NCBI RefSeq assembly: GCF_011764445.1
Contig: NZ_BLPG01000001.1
Span: 7,209,001 to 7,273,000 of the forward strand
Source: Phytohabitans rumicis
GTDB lineage: Bacteria > Actinomycetota > Actinomycetes > Mycobacteriales > Micromonosporaceae
Length of the DNA: 64,000 nucleotides
Direction of reading: 5' to 3'
In this document: piece by piece, positions 44,260 through 52,885 of the stretch
Layout: each line of letters opens with the position of its first letter
Position numbering within the stretch: the first letter of the stretch is position 1
Notes under the pieces: generated by a model
Told to the model about the DNA's origin: nothing
What the model saw: only the letters and a program-made list of their open reading frames with translations
Databases searched by the model: none
Translations under genes and position numbers: made by a program

Positions 44260-45135
44260 TCAACGGTCGTGATCAGACGGGGTGTGGAGTTTCTCGAACT
44301 CGATGGGACTGCGCATTCCGAGGCTGGAATGGCGTCTTACCGGGTTGTACCAGCATTCTATCCATTCGAAGATAGCGTTGGCAAGCTCGTCGCGGGTCTT
44401 CCATTTCTTGCGGTCGAGTACCTCTAGTTGTAGAGTTCCCCAGAAGGATTCCATCATGGCGTTGTCGTAGCAGTCGCCGACGGTACCCATCGAGCCGAGC
44501 AGACCGGTTTTCCGCAGACGCTGACCGAAGTCCCATGATGTGTATTGGGTGCCGTGATCGGAATGCAGAATCGTTTCCTGCCGGGCTGGTGGGCGGCGGA
44601 CGATCGCCATCGACAACGCGTCCAGGACCAGCTCGGTACGAAGATGATCGGCCATGGAGTAGCCGATGATCCGCCGACTGTAGGCGTCCATGACCGCGGC
44701 GCAGTACAGCTTGCCCTCCTCGGTAGGGTGTTCGGTGATGTCGGTCAGCCACAACCGGTTCGGCGCGTCCACATCGAACTGTCGGTTGACCAGGTCCGCC
44801 GACGGCGTGGCCTGCGGGTCACGGACGGTGCACCAGGACCGGCGCCGGTAGTACAGGCCCTGGATGCCCGCCGACCGCATCAGCCGGGCCACCCGTTTCT
44901 CATTCACGTGCAGGCCCACGCCGAGGGTCAACTCAGCGTGTACCCGGGGCGACCCGTACGTTTTCTTCCGCGGATCAGCGTGGATTTTCTCGATGTACCG
45001 CAGCAGCATCTCGTTCTCCTGCTCCCGCGCCGATACCGGCCGATCCTTCCATTCGTAAAATCCGGAGCGGGACACACCCAGCACTCGGCAGGCCACCGCG
45101 ACGTCGATGCCGTCATCGGCGAGTTCTCGGACCAA
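44260..45135 (-). CDS. IS3-family OrfB transposase (DDE), copy 2, intact
   Basis: The 291-residue frame starts at TTG 45135 but is most likely made as a fusion with OrfA by -1 slipping. An HTH_21-type segment (CRVLGVSRSGFYEWK) comes first. The integrase core has D132 (WLTDITEH), D193 (HSDHGTQYTS) and E229 (NAMMESFWGTLQLE), plus the downstream R-R-H-S-S-L-G-M-R-S-P signature of IS3 enzymes. Length is normal for the family. The sequence equals copy 3; copy 1 differs by one missing base. Confidence 0.93.
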   Translation of the reverse strand: MVRELADDGIDVAVACRVLGVSRSGFYEWKDRPVSAREQENEMLLRYIEKIHADPRKKTYGSPRVHAELTLGVGLHVNEKRVARLMRSAGIQGLYYRRRSWCTVRDPQATPSADLVNRQFDVDAPNRLWLTDITEHPTEEGKLYCAAVMDAYSRRIIGYSMADHLRTELVLDALSMAIVRRPPARQETILHSDHGTQYTSWDFGQRLRKTGLLGSMGTVGDCYDNAMMESFWGTLQLEVLDRKKWKTRDELANAIFEWIECWYNPVRRHSSLGMRSPIEFEKLHTPSDHDR

Positions 45136-45143
45136 CCCGAACG

Positions 45144-45440
45144 CTACTTTGGGAGCACATTCTCCCGGGCGAAGTAAGCAGCCGCCCGCTTGAGAATCTC
45201 ATTCTCCACCTCAAGCTGCCGGTTACGGCGGCGCAGCTCGGCCAACTCCTTCTTCTCCGCACTGCTCAACCGACCCGCACCGCCGCCGCCGGCGTCGTCG
45301 ACGTCGGCCTGGGCCATCCAGTTACGCAGACACGACTCGCTGATACCCAAATCCTTCGCCAACATCGCGACCGGTTTGTCGCCGGTCCGGGCCAACTGCA
45401 CGGCTCGCTGGCGGAACTCTGCAGGGTGTGGGGCAGGCAT
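45144..45440 (-). CDS. IS3-family OrfA, copy 2
   Basis: Same 98-residue helix-turn-helix plus coiled-coil protein as in copy 1. The slippery heptamer C-CCA-AAG lies at 45147-45153 (complement) directly before the stop, allowing OrfAB production. Confidence 0.9.
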   Translation of the reverse strand: MPAPHPAEFRQRAVQLARTGDKPVAMLAKDLGISESCLRNWMAQADVDDAGGGGAGRLSSAEKKELAELRRRNRQLEVENEILKRAAAYFARENVLPK

Positions 45441-46292
45441 GAGACGACATCCTTCCTGGAAGCCGCCGTCCACCTCACCTCAGGTGTCCGGAGAACCGGG
45501 GGAAGCTCAGGTGGGTCGGATCAGGTAGTTGGTGGTCAGGATGGTGGCGTGGTGGGCGAGGAGGAACTCCAGGATGTGGTGCAGTTTCTGACTGTTGCGG
45601 GAGTGTCGGCTCAGCGCTGACGTGCAGGCGACGAAGTTGCCGCCGGTCGCCTTGCCGAGTAGGTCCATCAGGTGCTGGTCGAAGCGCGGGTCGATCGCGC
45701 CGAACACCATCGTGGTGTCATCGCGGTTGGCTGGTGGTGCGGTGGCGATCTCGTCGCCGGTGGGAAGGCCGGGGATTGGGGCAGTGGGTAGGCGGAGCGG
45801 CCGCCGGCCGCCGTCGGTGAAGGCTTCGGTCAGCGCGTGCAGGCATGCCCAGGCGCGGGGGTAGCGGGCGGGCAGACCGGTGAACGGGTTGGGGCCTTGG
45901 TAGTCGACGGGGTTGCGGCGGCGCGCGGCGAGGAAGTGCGATAGTGGGCCGGCGGCGTACTCGGTGGCCGTGGTGATCCCTGAGGTGAGTTGGCCGTTGT
46001 GGTGGGCCTGTTCGAGCAGGCTGTTGCGGACTACCAGGGTGACCTTTGTCTTGAGGTCCAATGGGGTGTCGAGTGGTTTGTGGTCGAACACCTCCTTGAC
46101 GAACGGGGTGATCAGCACGTCCTGGTCGTGCGGGGGCATGGGTGGCCAGCGCTTCGGCCCGGGCAGGATGTCCTGGCCGCTGCGGGAGGCGAGGTCGCGG
46201 TCGACTCCGCAGGCGGTGGTCAGCATGTGGGGCAGCACGTCATCGCAGTATTCGATCATGTGGTCGGGGTTGGGACTGGTCATCTGCTCCAC

Positions 46293-46620
46293 CCGGGCCG
46301 TTCGGCATCAGTTGGTCAATGTCGTCCGAGGTGATCGTCGCTTGTGGAGCGGCCGTGGTGGTGGAGGCGCTGGACCTTGCCCAAAGGCCCTGCGTCGCCA
46401 CGCTTTCGGGGAGTTGCTGCCGCGGTCTGCGGCGGCTATCGTGGTGGTATGTGCACCCGTTTGGTGCACAAATGCTACGCGTGGGGGTTCAATCCCCCCT
46501 CGGACACCAGTTGTGGTGGATTTCCACCACCGGTTCGCATCTGTGCGCATGCGCCCTGACGCGTTCGGGTGATCCCCCGAACGGGACTCACTTTGGGCAG
46601 ATCCGGGTCTGGCGGCCACG
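46293..46620. other. Gap upstream of module 3 with the palindromic block
   Basis: No gene is supported. The conserved block at 46438-46515 fills the centre. A G5-TTCAATC-C5 hairpin lies at 46482-46498. Confidence 0.4.
46450..46470. repeat. Palindrome in a block shared with module 2
   Basis: Arms TGTGCACC and GGTGCACA with spacer CGTTT, identical to 30466-30486. The following flank is AAATGCTACGCGTGGGG, then a hairpin GGGGG-TTCAATC-CCCCC, then CTCGGACACC. The last part looks like a tRNA 3' end but has no 5' half. Confidence 0.6.
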
Positions 46621-47106
46621 ATGACCGCCGTGAGACGCCCGAATCCGGCCAGATCCGAGCAGCTGATCGGCGTGCTGGTGCCGGCTGCTGGTCCGCTGCC
46701 GTGTCCAGATCCGGTGTCGATGCCGGAGCTGCCGGTGCGACGGCCATCGACCGGGCCAGAGCTGCCGGTGTTGGACATGGCCCGGCTGGACCGGTCCGGA
46801 CGGCTGTCGGTCCGCCCGTTGCTGACGGCGTTGGGCTGGCGTCCGGGTCACCGGGTGCACATCGACGTCGTTGACGGCGTCCTGACGATCGCGTCGGCGG
46901 TGACCAGCGGGCATGTCGTGACCGGCCGGGGCGAGCTGGTGGTGCCGGCCGCGATGAGGCGGTTGTGCGGCATCGCCGACGGATCACAGGTCGTCCTGGC
47001 CGGCTACCCGTCGACGGACCTCGTCACGGTCCATCCCGCGAACGCGGTCGCACAAGTGTTAGGCGAGCTCCACGCCCGCCGCGCGGGAGGCCGGCATGCC
47101 GGCTGA
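46621..47106 (+). CDS. AbrB/SpoVT-like protein, module 3 (161 aa)
   Basis: This is the clearest member of the three. LDRSGRLSVRPLLTALGWRPGHRVHIDVVDGVLTIAS forms one AbrB-like unit and GRGELVVPAAMRRLCGIADGSQVVLAGYPSTDLVTVHP the second, so the protein probably carries two swapped-hairpin halves in one chain. The N-terminal 45 residues are Pro-rich. It overlaps the integrase start by 11 bases, like the other two modules. The likely role is DNA binding at the palindrome upstream or at the integrase sites, as regulator or directionality factor; that is inference. Confidence 0.7.
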   Translation: MTAVRRPNPARSEQLIGVLVPAAGPLPCPDPVSMPELPVRRPSTGPELPVLDMARLDRSGRLSVRPLLTALGWRPGHRVHIDVVDGVLTIASAVTSGHVVTGRGELVVPAAMRRLCGIADGSQVVLAGYPSTDLVTVHPANAVAQVLGELHARRAGGRHAG

Positions 47107-48094
47107 CCCGGACCGCATCGTTACCGCGCGGGCGCTGCTGGCCCGGCTCGGCGTCACCGTCGCCGACCTGCAGCAAGCCGAGCGACCACGGACGCCGACC
47201 ATGGCCGAGTACCTGCCCCGCGTGATGGCGGCCGCCGGCCCGGGCGCGCGACGCACCTACGGCTCCTACTGGACGCGGATGGCGCAGGCGTGGGGCGACC
47301 GACCCCTCGATGCGGTCGCGGCCAGCGACATCGAGGCCCTACAACACGAGATCATCGCCGGCGCCTGCTCCCGGCGGACGAGCCGTGGTGGCCGGCACGC
47401 CGGCGAGCACGTGATAGCCGCCGCCCGGGCGGTCTACACCCGGGCCATCGCCGACGGCCTGATCGACCCAGGCGCGAGCCCGGCGCATCGGGTGGTCAAG
47501 CCACGCCGGCTACCGAGCACGCGGCGGGCACTGACCCCGAGCGAATTGGAGGAGATCAACCTCGCCGCCCGGTGCACCGGCAACGACGTCATCCTCGACG
47601 CACTGCTGCTACGGCTGCACACCGAGACCGCCTGCCGCCGCGGCGGGGCGCTCGGCCTGCGCCTGGTGGACCTGGACGTGGATCGCGGGCTGGTGCGGCT
47701 GCGGGAGAAGGGCGGCACCCAACGTTGGCAGCCCATCACCCTCGACCTGGCCACCAGCCTGGCCGACCACGCGGCCTGTCGCGGCGCCGTATTGCCCACC
47801 GACGGCTTGCTGCGGTTCCGCAACGGGAGTGCGTTGACCAGCCGCCGCTACGACCACCTCTGGCACCGCCTCGGCCAGCAAATACCGTGGGTCGCCGCCC
47901 AAGGCGTCTCCACCCACTGGCTACGTCACACCACCCTGACCTGGGTCGAGCGGCACTTCGGCTACGGCGTCGCCCGCGCCTACGCCGGCCACACCGACCG
48001 AAAAGGCCCAGCAACCACCACCTACATCAAGGCCGACCTACAAGCAGTCGCCACCGCCCTGGCGGCAATGACCGGGCAACCACATCCCCTCTGA
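47096..48094 (+). CDS. Tyrosine integrase, module 3, tail replaced by IS3
   Basis: The protein (332 aa) has all catalytic residues: Arg in ETACRRGGALGLR, Lys in REKGGTQRWQ, H-x-x-R in THWLRHTTLTW, His in YAGHTDRKG and Tyr in TTTYIKADLQ. IS3 copy 3 is inserted at 48092, and its first bases supply the TGA stop after TGQPHPL. Beyond the element the old reading frame goes on for 11 codons (AVPAHSPPLS, stop at 49413). Only the extreme tail behind the nucleophile is lost, so the enzyme may well be active. Confidence 0.88.
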   Translation: MPADPDRIVTARALLARLGVTVADLQQAERPRTPTMAEYLPRVMAAAGPGARRTYGSYWTRMAQAWGDRPLDAVAASDIEALQHEIIAGACSRRTSRGGRHAGEHVIAAARAVYTRAIADGLIDPGASPAHRVVKPRRLPSTRRALTPSELEEINLAARCTGNDVILDALLLRLHTETACRRGGALGLRLVDLDVDRGLVRLREKGGTQRWQPITLDLATSLADHAACRGAVLPTDGLLRFRNGSALTSRRYDHLWHRLGQQIPWVAAQGVSTHWLRHTTLTWVERHFGYGVARAYAGHTDRKGPATTTYIKADLQAVATALAAMTGQPHPL

Positions 48095-48130
48095 GCTTCC
48101 CCCCGTAGGCCGGACACCCGAGGTGTGGGG

Positions 48131-49006
48131 TCAACGGTCGTGATCAGACGGGGTGTGGAGTTTCTCGAACTCGATGGGACTGCGCATTCCGAGGCTGGAA
48201 TGGCGTCTTACCGGGTTGTACCAGCATTCTATCCATTCGAAGATAGCGTTGGCAAGCTCGTCGCGGGTCTTCCATTTCTTGCGGTCGAGTACCTCTAGTT
48301 GTAGAGTTCCCCAGAAGGATTCCATCATGGCGTTGTCGTAGCAGTCGCCGACGGTACCCATCGAGCCGAGCAGACCGGTTTTCCGCAGACGCTGACCGAA
48401 GTCCCATGATGTGTATTGGGTGCCGTGATCGGAATGCAGAATCGTTTCCTGCCGGGCTGGTGGGCGGCGGACGATCGCCATCGACAACGCGTCCAGGACC
48501 AGCTCGGTACGAAGATGATCGGCCATGGAGTAGCCGATGATCCGCCGACTGTAGGCGTCCATGACCGCGGCGCAGTACAGCTTGCCCTCCTCGGTAGGGT
48601 GTTCGGTGATGTCGGTCAGCCACAACCGGTTCGGCGCGTCCACATCGAACTGTCGGTTGACCAGGTCCGCCGACGGCGTGGCCTGCGGGTCACGGACGGT
48701 GCACCAGGACCGGCGCCGGTAGTACAGGCCCTGGATGCCCGCCGACCGCATCAGCCGGGCCACCCGTTTCTCATTCACGTGCAGGCCCACGCCGAGGGTC
48801 AACTCAGCGTGTACCCGGGGCGACCCGTACGTTTTCTTCCGCGGATCAGCGTGGATTTTCTCGATGTACCGCAGCAGCATCTCGTTCTCCTGCTCCCGCG
48901 CCGATACCGGCCGATCCTTCCATTCGTAAAATCCGGAGCGGGACACACCCAGCACTCGGCAGGCCACCGCGACGTCGATGCCGTCATCGGCGAGTTCTCG
49001 GACCAA
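48131..49006 (-). CDS. IS3-family OrfB transposase (DDE), copy 3, intact
   Basis: Same 291-residue protein as in copy 2, with the D132, D193, E229 triad. Frame start TTG 49006; a fusion with OrfA is expected through the slippery heptamer. Confidence 0.93.
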   Translation of the reverse strand: MVRELADDGIDVAVACRVLGVSRSGFYEWKDRPVSAREQENEMLLRYIEKIHADPRKKTYGSPRVHAELTLGVGLHVNEKRVARLMRSAGIQGLYYRRRSWCTVRDPQATPSADLVNRQFDVDAPNRLWLTDITEHPTEEGKLYCAAVMDAYSRRIIGYSMADHLRTELVLDALSMAIVRRPPARQETILHSDHGTQYTSWDFGQRLRKTGLLGSMGTVGDCYDNAMMESFWGTLQLEVLDRKKWKTRDELANAIFEWIECWYNPVRRHSSLGMRSPIEFEKLHTPSDHDR

Positions 49007-49014
49007 CCCGAACG

Positions 49015-49311
49015 CTACTTTGGGAGCACATTCTCCCGGGCGAAGTAAGCAGCCGCCCGCTTGAGAATCTCATTCTCCACCTCAAGCTGCCGGTTACGGC
49101 GGCGCAGCTCGGCCAACTCCTTCTTCTCCGCACTGCTCAACCGACCCGCACCGCCGCCGCCGGCGTCGTCGACGTCGGCCTGGGCCATCCAGTTACGCAG
49201 ACACGACTCGCTGATACCCAAATCCTTCGCCAACATCGCGACCGGTTTGTCGCCGGTCCGGGCCAACTGCACGGCTCGCTGGCGGAACTCTGCAGGGTGT
49301 GGGGCAGGCAT
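49015..49311 (-). CDS. IS3-family OrfA, copy 3
   Basis: Identical to OrfA of copies 1 and 2 (98 aa, helix-turn-helix and coiled coil). The slippery heptamer lies at 49018-49024 on the complement, just before the TAG. Confidence 0.9.
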   Translation of the reverse strand: MPAPHPAEFRQRAVQLARTGDKPVAMLAKDLGISESCLRNWMAQADVDDAGGGGAGRLSSAEKKELAELRRRNRQLEVENEILKRAAAYFARENVLPK

Positions 49312-49415
49312 GAGACGACATCCTTCCTGGAAGCCGCCGTCCACCTCACCTCAGGTGTCCGGAGAACCGGGGAAGCTCACTCGCTGTCCCAGCCCACAGC
49401 CCACCTCTGAGCTGA

Positions 49416-49895
49416 CTTGTCTACGCTTCTCCAGCTCTTTGCCGTAGCGAACGTTGCCCTGCAACAGAGGACGACGCTGACGGATTTGCGCGCGAACGAC
49501 CAGTTCGGCGGCACCTGAAGTTTGTCGCACACGCGTCCCAGACGATTCCCACTAGCACCCGCACGGCTCGTGGCGCTGCGAGTACCCGGCCGCCACGAGG
49601 CAAAGCGCTAGCGGCCAAGGCGGGCCACCACCCGCCTCAGCTGCCTTCGAGGCGTACACGGACAACCTGCTCCCTACGCGCGCCTGACCGCACGGTCCTT
49701 GTCGCTCGCCGGGCCGGTCCTTCAACATGACCACGCGTAGGCTGCGCTGGGCATGTCGGTCCACGAGGTCCCCAGGTTCCGAGTCTTCGCGGTTCCGGCG
49801 CGGCCGTTTGCCGTTCGACCCTCCATCCTCCCGCAGCGCACTCGCTACGCGTGACACCATGCAGGTCGGTTTTCAAGGCAGGAGATCATCACCCG
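49416..49895. other. Gap of 480 bases without recognisable gene
   Basis: Frames are interrupted or Arg-rich. No repeat family member was noticed. The last 30 bases contain the GGAG site of the next gene. Confidence 0.35.
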
Positions 49896-50672
49896 ATGAG
49901 CCACCTATGTTTGCCTGACCCACGGGACCGGAGTCTTGCCTGGTGGAAAGACGAACCGGCATGCCTTGCGTGGTGGCGGGCGGTCACCGACACCGAAGCC
50001 CCGACCGGACTCCCGTACGCCGTCGATTTGGCTCGTCTCTACTCCTACTCGGTACCTACTCCCGAGGCCCTGATTGCTCTACGAGAGTTGGGTCCCTTGA
50101 TTGAATTGGGCGCTGGTGCTGGCTACTGGGCGCGGCTGCTGCGCGACCTGGGAGTAGATCTCGTCGCGTACGACATCGAAGAGCCCTCAACCAACAGCTG
50201 GATCGCTGACGCACCTGCCTGGACAAAGGTCGAGGTTGGTGACGAGCATTCGCTCGCCGGCCATTCCGGCAGGACCTTGTTCGTATCCTGGCCGGAACGG
50301 CCTAGCGGTTTCATGTCCACCGTACTCGATGTATATCCACCTGCGACGCTCGTGTTGATCACAGACGGTCGGGTCTCGGTCGGTGCCGATCCGCTCTACG
50401 ATCGTCTGGCGAGCGGCTGGGAACAAGACATGGCAATGGACATCCCAAGATGGCCTGGTCGCTATGACAGCCTGATGATCTGGCACCGCACGGACAGCCG
50501 CCATCCCGAACGACACCGCCGTCGGCGTCGCGCATCGCGATCAGCGGGAGCGGCTCCGAAACGAAGTGACGAGATGTGCGCCACCCTCAGGCGACGCAGG
50601 TGTCGCGATCAGCAGCCGCAGCGTAAGCCCCTGGGAGACATCAGGCGCAAGTTCGCCCCAAACGCCAGATGA
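49896..50672 (+). CDS. SAM-dependent methyltransferase-like protein (258 aa)
   Basis: ATG 49896 gives MSHLCLPDPRDRSLAWWKDEPACLAWWRAV. A class I methyltransferase fold follows, with motif I LIELGAGAGYWARLLRDLGVDLVAYDI at about 70-96. The later strand TLFVSWPERPSGF is in the position of motif IV. The last 55 residues (HPERHRRRRRASRS onward) are very basic and unlike the rest, so the true end may be earlier and the reading frame altered near 50500. The substrate cannot be deduced. No operon partner is clear. Confidence 0.6.
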   Translation: MSHLCLPDPRDRSLAWWKDEPACLAWWRAVTDTEAPTGLPYAVDLARLYSYSVPTPEALIALRELGPLIELGAGAGYWARLLRDLGVDLVAYDIEEPSTNSWIADAPAWTKVEVGDEHSLAGHSGRTLFVSWPERPSGFMSTVLDVYPPATLVLITDGRVSVGADPLYDRLASGWEQDMAMDIPRWPGRYDSLMIWHRTDSRHPERHRRRRRASRSAGAAPKRSDEMCATLRRRRCRDQQPQRKPLGDIRRKFAPNAR

Positions 50673-50815
50673 CCCCTCGGACATAAGCACAGAGGCCAAG
50701 ATGCGTCCGCCCACGGCTGGCTGTGCAGGCGAGTTAAGCTGCCCCATGCCAGCGACCCAAGCCCATCCCGCGCTCGGCCGGCAACATGTCGTACCTGTGC
50801 CGTAGCGTCCACGGC

Positions 50816-51064
50816 GTGACGACAACGAACGACCAGGCATACGAGCGCTACCGTAGTGCGCTCAGCCGCACGGCTTCGCTTGGCAGCGACCGGCGCGGCA
50901 GCGGAGAGCGAGCCACGTGGTGGCGCCACATGCATGGTTTCCTCAGCGAGCATGACCGCAGCGAGGATGGCAAATGCCGCAAGCCCGAATGTGGGGAGGA
51001 TTGGCCCTGCACGATGGTTCTCGGCATAATCACGGACTTGGATTCGGGCAACGCCGGTTGGTGA
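50816..51064 (+). CDS. Small hypothetical protein (82 aa)
   Basis: GTG 50816 is chosen; an upstream ATG at 50786 is possible. The product, VTTTNDQAYERYRSALSRTASLG, continues with WWRHMHGFLSEHDRSEDGKCRKPECGEDWPCTMVLGIITDLDSG. The H-x(n)-C-x(4)-C-x(5)-C arrangement suggests a small zinc-binding protein of a type often seen in actinobacterial accessory DNA. No family name is known to me. Confidence 0.45.
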   Translation: MTTTNDQAYERYRSALSRTASLGSDRRGSGERATWWRHMHGFLSEHDRSEDGKCRKPECGEDWPCTMVLGIITDLDSGNAGW

Positions 51065-51187
51065 ACGGCAGGCTGGTAGCAGCACCTCGCTGCAGTCGGG
51101 TCCGTCGAAGTGGAACTCCTCGACGAGGAACTGGAAGTGTTGCGTCACCTCGGCGTGGAAGGACACGGGTTGCTTGCGCTTGCCCAT
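51063..51187 (-). pseudogene. N-terminal gene fragment
   Basis: From ATG 51187 the frame reads MGKRKQPVSFHAEVTQHFQF and then LVEEFHFDGPDCSEVLLPACRS, a convincing protein opening. It then turns into antisense of the 50816 gene without clear protein character. It is probably the start of a gene cut off by rearrangement. Confidence 0.3.
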
Positions 51188-51647
51188 GCGGGCCTCCCTC
51201 GTCGGTGACAACGGTGATCGTAGGCGTTGCCGGCGACATCGAGGAGGCTCGTCAGCGTGCTGTCGTTGACGGGACACGCGGCAGGCTCTCAGTTGTGCGG
51301 CGCAGCCGGCCCACGACCAATGTGGCTGCCACGCGCGGGCCTGCGGCTCATCGGTGTTGGTCGGGGTGGGCCGGGGCGATGATGGTCGCGGCTTGTGCGT
51401 CGTTGGTGGGCGGGGTTGGCCCAGGACTTGGCAGCGGGTCAGGCCGTGGCGGTGCCACAGGTGCTGTAGGCGCTACAACGCCGCCGCTGCCAGCGATATG
51501 ATCATGTTGGCGGCGCGGTCGTCCACCGCAAACACGGCCGCGCCGCCTCTGAAGCGGGCCGATGCCAAGTCGTCGGCCCCTCCAACCGAGAACCACGGCA
51601 GAGATCCGGGATGGGCATTTGGAGCGTTGGATCAGAATCGTCGCCCA
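51188..51647. other. Gap without recognisable gene
   Basis: About 460 bases between a gene fragment and a convergent membrane-protein gene. I noticed no supported frame, repeat or hairpin. Confidence 0.3.
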
Positions 51648-52499
51648 TTATCGCATTGCCTCCCAGGCGGAGGCATTCACTGTGAGCGCTCCGGTCGCGT
51701 CGACGTCGTCGACGATTATGAAGACCACGCGGTCACGATTCGTTATTACACAGAAACGGTCACCTTGCCGGGGATTGCGCAATGTTTCCCATCCCAGGCC
51801 AGCCTCCAGATCATCGAGGCACCTTCTCGGATCAGCCGTTGACTCTTTCGAGTTAACTCCAAGCTTCTCGCCCTCTGCGACCAACGTCGGCGCATCTCCG
51901 CCTGGACAGCTACCATATTGCAGATCGTCGCCGTCGCTCCCGTTTCCATGCCTCACGGTCGGCACGTCCAGGTCGATATGAATCCAGTTGAAGCAATCGT
52001 CTACAGGTAGCCGGAGCCGCTCGCCTGTGTAGATGGCTCTATAGTTGCGGGCAATAGCCTCGACTGGTTCGGATGCGTCGAAGGCGGCGGGTGAGTCCAG
52101 CCGTGGCCCCGGTGTTGCACGGTTAGACGTCCCTCGCTTTGATGCTTCGTCGGGTGGTCGGGTCGCGGCCGGCTTCGCACCAGATTGAGGCAATGAGTTT
52201 GTTGAATCAGTAAATATGGTCATCAGAATGATCGCCACAACCACAACCGCCCCCATACTTACCCGCGTTCCCATGCCGATGGGATGCCGCCGATGATCGC
52301 GGATAGCAAAATAAGCCATCGCCGCGACCGACACTGCAAATACGCATCCGATCGTCTTAGCTTCCCAGCCGTCGAACTGAACAAGAACAAACACAACCCC
52401 AATGGGGCCACAAAAGATCCCCATGACTTCCGACAACCAGGTCCGTGCACGCACCGAATTGGTCGCGCTTTGATCTTCCATCGGTAGTTGGTTCGTCAC
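51648..52499 (-). CDS. Membrane-anchored hypothetical protein (283 aa)
   Basis: From ATG 52499 (or 52481) the protein has three membrane helices: about 23-41 (VMGIFCGPIGVVFVLVQF), 47-65 (TIGCVFAVSVAAMAYFAI) and 78-97 (VSMGAVVVVAIILMTIF). A Pro/Ser/Thr-rich linker and a soluble C-terminal domain with several Cys follow (DDCFNWIHIDLDVP, QYGSCPG, DPRRCLDDLE, DRFCVITNRDR). The last part, FCVITNRDRVVFIIVDDVDATGALTVNA, is beta-rich. This is a common plan for actinobacterial surface proteins of unknown role. Base composition is less GC-rich than the neighbours, which suggests separate acquisition. Confidence 0.65.
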   Translation of the reverse strand: MTNQLPMEDQSATNSVRARTWLSEVMGIFCGPIGVVFVLVQFDGWEAKTIGCVFAVSVAAMAYFAIRDHRRHPIGMGTRVSMGAVVVVAIILMTIFTDSTNSLPQSGAKPAATRPPDEASKRGTSNRATPGPRLDSPAAFDASEPVEAIARNYRAIYTGERLRLPVDDCFNWIHIDLDVPTVRHGNGSDGDDLQYGSCPGGDAPTLVAEGEKLGVNSKESTADPRRCLDDLEAGLGWETLRNPRQGDRFCVITNRDRVVFIIVDDVDATGALTVNASAWEAMR

Positions 52500-52885
52500 G
52501 GCCGGCAGTGTAGGTCTGATCCGGGCGACAGCCGCCGCACCGCGCGTCCGCTCCGATGGTCGATCAATGTAGTGCCGCCGAACACAGCATCCTTACCGAA
52601 ACGAAAGGACATCGGCCGGCCAGGCCATTGTCTTCCCCCGTTGCCAACTGACCACGAGATGGTTCCGCGACGTACAGATCGCCGCCCGCCACGCCTACGC
52701 ACGCACCCACCATGCGCCACGACCGGGCCCGCAAGAACCTCGACCGCCACCCCAACTACATCCTCGCCGCGTACATGGCCTCCGGCACGTAACCACTGGA
52801 TCACGACTTTGCCGAGAAGAGGGCATACGATTGATGTCGAGGGCTTTAGTCCCTAGAGCGATCTTCAAAGACTCCTTCTGGAGGA
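52500..52885. other. Gap with small plus-strand remnants
   Basis: Protein-like pieces in different plus frames (RWFRDVQIAARHAYARTHHA and, from ATG 52711, MRHDRARKNLDRHPNYILAAYMASGT with a stop at about 52793) look like the remains of one small gene with a frame break. I cannot name it. Confidence 0.35.

Larger units (their letters stand above)
44222..45509 (-). mobile_element. IS3-family insertion sequence, copy 2 (1288 bp)
   Basis: Ends TGAGCTTCCCCC and GGGGGAAGCTCA are flanked by a 3-bp duplication GGT (44219-44221 and 45510-45512). Both genes are intact, so this copy could be active. It is inserted in the resolvase-like gene. Confidence 0.95.
44081..46292 (-). pseudogene. Resolvase-like protein gene split by IS3 copy 2
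   Basis: The main part runs from GTG 46292 (or ATG 46283) to 45510, where IS3 copy 2 begins. Beyond the element, after removal of one target copy (GGT), the frame continues exactly: NYLIRPT is followed by DVWARRGTLAKPNSSN and a stop at 44081, giving about 307 residues. The C-terminal half, FDQHLMDLLGKATGGNFVAC, then SALSRHSRNSQKLHHILEFLLAHHATILTTN, resembles the catalytic fold of serine recombinases with the R-x-x-R pair, but the N-terminal Ser motif is not obvious. The N-terminal half is unknown. The element removes only the last 46 residues, so a shortened protein may still be made. Confidence 0.6.
48092..49379 (-). mobile_element. IS3-family insertion sequence, copy 3 (1288 bp)
   Basis: Flanked by a 3-bp duplication CTC (48089-48091 and 49380-49382). 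Its outer ends differ from the other copies in run length: C6 instead of C5 on the left and G4 instead of G5 on the right. Both genes are intact. It is inserted in the end of the module 3 integrase. Confidence 0.95.

Noticed and set aside
46420-46509. A tRNA gene ending CTCGGACACCA with a GGGGG-TTCAATC-CCCCC arm
   Set aside because: The T-arm-like hairpin and CCA-like end are present, but no matching 5' acceptor strand or D-arm lies 70-90 bases upstream. The spacing leaves the acceptor one base short, and the copy at 30466 lacks the hairpin.
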